Positions 44,518-48,230 of a stretch of DNA of 48,230 bases are shown in pieces. The stretch is from CAZNXE01 sp964576465 (GTDB taxonomy: Bacteria > Planctomycetota > Planctomycetia > Pirellulales > JAEUIK01), in assembly GCA_964576465.1 (NCBI GenBank), contig CAZNXE010000006.1, positions 1 to 48,230 of the forward strand. The letters are read 5' to 3'. Both the position numbers and the translations under genes were made by a program. Each line of letters opens with the position of its first letter. The first letter of the stretch is position 1. The notes beneath the pieces were generated by a model, which saw nothing but the letters and a program-made list of their open reading frames with translations, searched no databases and was not told the DNA's origin.

Positions 44518-44587
44518 TACCGTAGCATGGAACCTCGTCCCGTGTACTCCGTGGATTCTACACGGGACGAGGTCCCATGCTACGGTA
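44518..44587. repeat. 29-bp inverted repeat with one mismatch, 12-nt loop
   Basis: The left arm at 44518-44546 begins TACCGTAGCATGG and ends CCCGTGTA; the right arm at 44559-44587 begins TACACGGG and ends TGCTACGGTA. There is one mismatch. It lies 31 nt behind the stop codon of the sensor gene on the reverse strand, before the metallophosphoesterase gene. It could act as a transcript 3'-end hairpin. Confidence 0.85.
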
Positions 44588-44618
44588 GTTTTCTATCTGC
44601 CGCACGCTTAACAGCGAG

Positions 44619-46320
44619 TTAGGGGGCGATCGTCTTGACCACGGTTTCGAGCAATTGATCGAGACGGAACGGCTTGAACAAGAACGATCGTACGCCCGCC
44701 TGACGAGCTTTGACCATCGTATGTTCGCCATCGTAACCAAAGCCTTTCATCAAGATCAACGGAACGTGGTCCATCATCTCGCGTAGCTTGAGCAACAGAT
44801 CGTAGCCGGTCATGTCAGACAATTTGATGTCGGAAATGATCGCGTCGTACTTGCTTGGCGACACGTTGCGAACCATCAGGCAAGCCTCTTCTCCATTGTG
44901 CNNNNNNNNNNGTCTCGACCAAGCACCCGTAGCGCTCGAGTAGTGCATGCGCGGCACCTCGTACATCGCCCGCGATGTCAACCACCAGCACTTTGTTTCC
45001 CCGTAGATCGACCTGTCCGTCAGTTGGTGGATTCAGAGGGCACGCCTGCACCGGTGCCATCTTTTGTCCCACCGACTGAATCACCTGCTTAATGTCTCGC
45101 GCGTTACGCAAAATGCTCTGTAGCCGTTCAAGCACATCGCGATCATGGCCCGCGTAGTGTTCCATGACGTTGACCGCGTCGTTCAAGATATCGTCGACGG
45201 GCAGCGCGACCGCGCTATGAATGGCCTCGACGCTTTCGGCGGCCGTCCCTGCCTTTTCGGCAACCAACAGTTCTAGCGTGTTGAGTGCCACGGCCAAATC
45301 GCGTGTAAAGATTTCGAGGAACTGCAAATCACTTTCGTTGAACGCCCTTGGCTCAGGGCTTTCCACGTTGAATGTGCCGATCACGGTGTCGTGCAGAATC
45401 AACGGAACCGTGAGCGAACTCTTCGCGCCCGCGGCGCCTTGAAAATACAGCGGATCTTCGGTGGTGTCTTCACACAGATAACTCTTGCCTGTCGCGGCAA
45501 CGAAACCGGTGACGCCGTTCTTTTGCGGCAAGGCATACAGCTCACGCTTGGCGGCTTCTTCCTCAATCCCTTCAGCCAGCAGCGTATCGAGACGCCCCGT
45601 TTCGTGATCCAAGAGGCGAATCTCAACGACTCCGTAGTTCAGTAGGTCTTTGGTATGGTGCAGAATGTTCGACTTCAAGAGTTCGATCCGCTCTTCGACC
45701 GACATATCCCCCAACTCGTCGGGCTGGAGATCGGCCAAGTCGGCTCCGGCTTGATGAATGGCGACCAATTTCTGCTGCTGGAGCATTTCGTCGGTTACGT
45801 CGCGGACGGTCACAATCAAATGTCGCGGAGGGTTATCTGTCTCTCGAACTGATGTGGCGTGAACCTGGTAGTATTTCCCTTCGCGCGAACGCAGCAAGGT
45901 CGACGCGCCCTCGCTGTCGGATGAGAGCGCCGTGTGGAACGGGCAATAGTCGGGCCCCAGGATTTCGGGGCTTCCCAATGCCGAATAGAAGTTGGTGCCC
46001 ACGACATCTTTGTCTTCGCACCAGTTCCTTAGGCGCCCATTGCCCCAAATGATGGTGTTGTCGCTGTCCAGCAGCGCGACCCCATCGGGCATCCCCTCGA
46101 GGATCTTCTCGTTCTGCAGTAGCATGCCGACCTGAAAGACATCTTTCATGTGGTCGGAGCTGACGTAAACCCCGTCGAAATCGGTCCGCCCCAATTGGGC
46201 CACGGCACGAATCATCGACTGGACCGTGACGACTTCGATCGAGTCGTTGAGACGGTCGAGTATCTGCTGTTCGCGATTGTTGGAATCGCCGACGACTAGG
46301 ATTTTGGTTTTGGGAGACAC
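44619..46320 (-). CDS. PAS-GAF-REC signalling protein, interrupted by an assembly gap
   Basis: One gene in two frames because of a 10-N gap at 44902-44911. The first part (GTG start 46320, about 470 residues) holds a receiver-like start (KILVVGDS, DGVYVSSD), a PAS domain (about 72-185, ILEGMPDGVALLDSDNTIIWGN), a GAF domain (about 215-360, KNGVTGFVAATGKSYLCEDTTEDPLYFQ) and a helical dimerisation region. After the gap a receiver domain ends with a phospho-Asp in DAIISDIKLSDMTGYD and Lys in LFKPFRLDQL. No kinase (HATPase) domain is seen. The role is probably signalling through the PAS and GAF inputs. Start supported by GGGGAGGGG upstream and a promoter at 46359. Confidence 0.85.
44902..44911. 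other. Assembly gap (10 N) within the sensor gene
   Basis: The coding frame changes across this gap, so the true length is not 10 but one leaving the frame open (for example 8 or 11, modulo 3). The 10 is probably a default filler. Confidence 0.95.
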
Positions 46321-46358
46321 ACGCCCCTCCCCACGCTGACCTGCAACTGTTCAATGGA

Positions 46359-46386
46359 ATTATATTGCAGGCGTCGAATTGAACAA
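46359..46386 (-). promoter_or_regulatory. Sigma-70 promoter of the PAS-GAF-REC gene
   Basis: Read on the reverse strand, TTGTTC (46386-46381) and TATAAT (46364-46359) are separated by 16 nt, and lie about 40 nt before the GTG at 46320. The -10 is a perfect match; the -35 matches four of six. Confidence 0.55.
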
Positions 46387-46945
46387 CCGCTGCAAGAAGC
46401 CCCTCTTTATCCGATCGACCGATGGGCCGGGAATGTTCATTCCAGCTTCAAGCAACTAGGACCACATTCCTCCGCAATCGTTGCTGCTTTGCCCACGCGA
46501 TTGGGCATTGCGCCAGTTGAATCGCTCGCGGTGTTCGTTCCATGCGAGGCACCTTCAAGAACCTACCTTTATCAATCTAACTCGCGAGAGGGGCTCCTGC
46601 TCGAAGGACACCCCCCAAAATGCCAGCCCCACACTCAGAGGAAAGACCGGGCCCATCCCCTTGGCGACCTGCCCTTTGCTTCTCATCCACAGGAAAATTT
46701 AGCCTGCACATCGATGCGGCCCTCGGCCAAGGAGTGAATTCGGCCCGTTTGTAGACATTCTGCCGACCGTATCACGAAGCGGTCGCCACGATCGTTCCAA
46801 CCCTCAGCGGCGTGCCGCGACATGATGCTGCGGGGTGAAGTTGCTAGCGTCGGACCGTCGATAATGAACGTAGCACCGCCATGGATGCGTGCCGGCATTT
46901 GTCGTCTGGCGCGCCGGCTATCAACGCACGGAAGGAGCATTCCGC
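46387..46945. other. Intergenic region without recognisable gene
   Basis: This 559-nt stretch lies between the divergent sensor gene and the small membrane protein gene. A forward frame at 46354-46737 and a reverse frame at 46683-46958 are present but have no ribosome binding site and no family features, so they are left out. GGAAGGAG (46930-46937) at the right end is the ribosome binding site of the next gene. Confidence 0.5.
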
Positions 46946-47194
46946 ATGTTTCGAGCACTTTTTCTAGCGATCGGCGTATACGCCTGCATCGTAGGGGGCG
47001 AATGCCTGGCTTTGGATAGGGCCGTGCTGCGAACCAAATCGGCGGAACCCACCTTCATGGAACGAACCCTAGGGCAGACGCCGCTGGGGCGGAGAGAATT
47101 CGCCCCCCCACCGTGGGCTCCCTGGAGCTTGCTGGCCGGTGGGGCCGTGACGATTCTCTATTCGTTCACGATTCCGCGCCGGGTGAAGGAGTAG
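46946..47194 (+). CDS. Small exported or membrane protein, hypothetical (82 aa)
   Basis: An 82-residue protein starting at ATG 46946, with GGAAGGAG 8 nt upstream (a good ribosome binding site). It has an N-terminal hydrophobic segment (ALFLAIGVYACIVGG), a middle polar part (RTLGQTPLGRREFAPPPW) and a second hydrophobic stretch (WSLLAGGAVTILYSF) before a short basic end. It may be a two-helix membrane protein. I recognise no family, although this layout is seen in planctomycetes. Its 3' end overlaps the convergent MORN gene by 29 nt. Confidence 0.7.
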   Translation: MFRALFLAIGVYACIVGGECLALDRAVLRTKSAEPTFMERTLGQTPLGRREFAPPPWAPWSLLAGGAVTILYSFTIPRRVKE

Positions 47195-48230
47195 CTTCCG
47201 GAACCGGGACAATGTCCGTGGCGGGTCGCTCGCTGCCGGAACTCTCTGCCGGTGGCGAAGATAGCTTCCGCCCGCTCCGAAAGTGCTCCTCTGAGATGAG
47301 GTTCCCCTCTTCGTCCCAGTCTCGCCACGTACCATGGCGTTGGCCTCCGAGGTATTCGCGGACCGCCCATTGCTGCTCGTTCTCGTACCAGAACGTTTGA
47401 CTTCCCTCGGAGCTGCCGTCGAGATAGTATCCCTCGACCTTCTTGGAACCGCTTTCGTACCACTCGGTCCAAGTTCCTTGCTCGATCCCGGTGTCGAATG
47501 TGACTTCCATGGTCTTCTGACCGTTTTCGTACCAAGCGATCTGCGGACCATGTTGCTTGCCACCGGAGTAATGGTACTCGGCCTTGATCAGGTTTTCTTC
47601 GTTGTCGTAGTATTCGCGCCACACGCCGTCGATGACTCCACGCTTATAGGTGCCTTCGCTCTTTCGTTTTCCACTGGCATAGAAGGTCTTCACATCACCT
47701 TCGACAACTCCATGTTCGTAAGTCACCGAGTTAATCAACTGCCCGTTGAAGAACCATTCTTGGTAGAGACCGTGCTTTTGGCTCTCTGCGTAATGGGCTT
47801 CCGTATTCAACTGACCGTCTTGATACCAGCGACGTTCGACGCCATGTAGCTTTCCGTGCTCATATTGCTGTTCAATCTTAAGATTGCCGCCGGGAAACCA
47901 CTCTTGATGTACTCCGTGAAGTTCTCCATCAACGTAGTCCGTTTCGACGATCTTTTTCTCGGCAGCAATCCGTTCGATCCGCTTACCGTGGCGGAATCCT
48001 TCACGGAAGTTTATTTCGAGAAACACAACGCCAGCGCGGCTGAAGTGCTGCTCGGCACCGTCGCGTTTCCCATCTACATAGTTTCCCGCGGCTTTTTTTT
48101 CGCCAGTTCGGTACCACTCGGTCCACGGTCCGTGAAGCACGCCGTGGCGATAGTTCCGCTCCATGGCGGGGGTGCCTGAGACGAAGTTGCGAGTTTCTTT
48201 GCCGTGGCGGATTGCGGTTCCCTGCTGATC
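47166..48230 (-). CDS. MORN/YwqK-like repeat protein, 5' part cut by window edge
   Basis: The reverse frame stays open to the right edge, giving at least 354 residues with no start inside the window. It consists almost entirely of roughly 22-residue MORN-like units with the pattern G-x-x-H-G-x-x-x-x-W/Y-x-x-x-G-x (HGPWTEWYRTGEKK, HGVHQEWFPGGNLK, HGLYQEWFFNGQL, HGPQIAWYENGQK, HGTWRDWDEEGNL); about twelve can be counted. Such proteins are annotated as YwqK-family antitoxins or MORN proteins; MORN units bind membranes or form scaffolds. No toxin gene is next to it. A disordered Pro/Ser-rich C-terminus (SSPPAESSGSERPATD) ends it. Confidence 0.87.
   Translation of the reverse strand, partial: DQQGTAIRHGKETRNFVSGTPAMERNYRHGVLHGPWTEWYRTGEKKAAGNYVDGKRDGAEQHFSRAGVVFLEINFREGFRHGKRIERIAAEKKIVETDYVDGELHGVHQEWFPGGNLKIEQQYEHGKLHGVERRWYQDGQLNTEAHYAESQKHGLYQEWFFNGQLINSVTYEHGVVEGDVKTFYASGKRKSEGTYKRGVIDGVWREYYDNEENLIKAEYHYSGGKQHGPQIAWYENGQKTMEVTFDTGIEQGTWTEWYESGSKKVEGYYLDGSSEGSQTFWYENEQQWAVREYLGGQRHGTWRDWDEEGNLISEEHFRSGRKLSSPPAESSGSERPATDIVPVPEATPSPGAES

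Noticed and set aside
46354..46737. Forward frame of 127 residues
   Set aside because: No ribosome binding site, many Pro/Arg/Ser residues, and it overlaps the promoter region of the sensor gene.
1..48230. CRISPR array, prophage, integrase or insertion sequence
   Set aside because: No regular direct repeats with spacers and no transposase, integrase or phage structural gene were seen.

Overview
The window looks like a draft (N-gapped) chromosomal scaffold from a Planctomycetota bacterium, most likely of the Pirellulales/Rhodopirellula type. The assignment rests on co-occurring families that are expanded in that phylum: DUF1501, a cytochrome-like PSCyt1/DUF1549/DUF1553 giant protein, DUF1570, a PEP-CTERM exported LamG protein, SGNH hydrolases, many signal-peptide proteins without recognised function, and several families of intergenic palindromic repeats. 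No rRNA, tRNA, CRISPR array, transposase or phage gene was seen.

Left part (1-15 kb): a truncated coiled-coil protein, an M29-type aminopeptidase, a DUF1570 zincin-like protein, an exported protein plus a parvulin-type foldase in likely operon, a TPR-like protein, a MutY adenine glycosylase (with an unusual Glu at the catalytic Asp position), a membrane protein, two SGNH hydrolases flanking an RtcB RNA ligase, and a Tat-type exported protein. Middle (15-29 kb): small membrane, zinc-ribbon, lipoprotein and exported genes separated by three copies of a 75-nt inverted repeat that sit just behind stop codons; then a DUF1501 gene and a DUF1549/DUF1553 gene separated by an oppositely oriented four-repeat membrane-anchored protein gene with a one-base frameshift; then two tightly coupled CBS-domain genes and a thioredoxin-type arsenate reductase.

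Right part (29-48 kb): a PEP-CTERM LamG protein, a SLOG-like nucleotide-binding candidate, a Tat-exported amidase, and the best-defined system of the window, a nitrate assimilation operon: NarK-type transporter, a four-cluster ferredoxin fused to a DmsC-like membrane anchor, a molybdopterin nitrate reductase, and a NirB fused to a Rieske NirD domain. A consensus sigma-54 promoter (TGGCACG-N4-TTGCA) lies 235 nt before the transporter start, which fits nitrogen control. The nitrate reductase carries an in-frame UGA inside its first [4Fe-4S] motif, the strangest single observation here. The operon is followed by an alpha/beta hydrolase, a metallophosphoesterase, a PAS-GAF-REC signalling protein broken by an assembly gap, a small membrane protein and a truncated MORN/YwqK-repeat protein.

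Functional calls come from reading motifs by eye; no database search was run. Family names are recalled knowledge, and residue positions were counted by hand.
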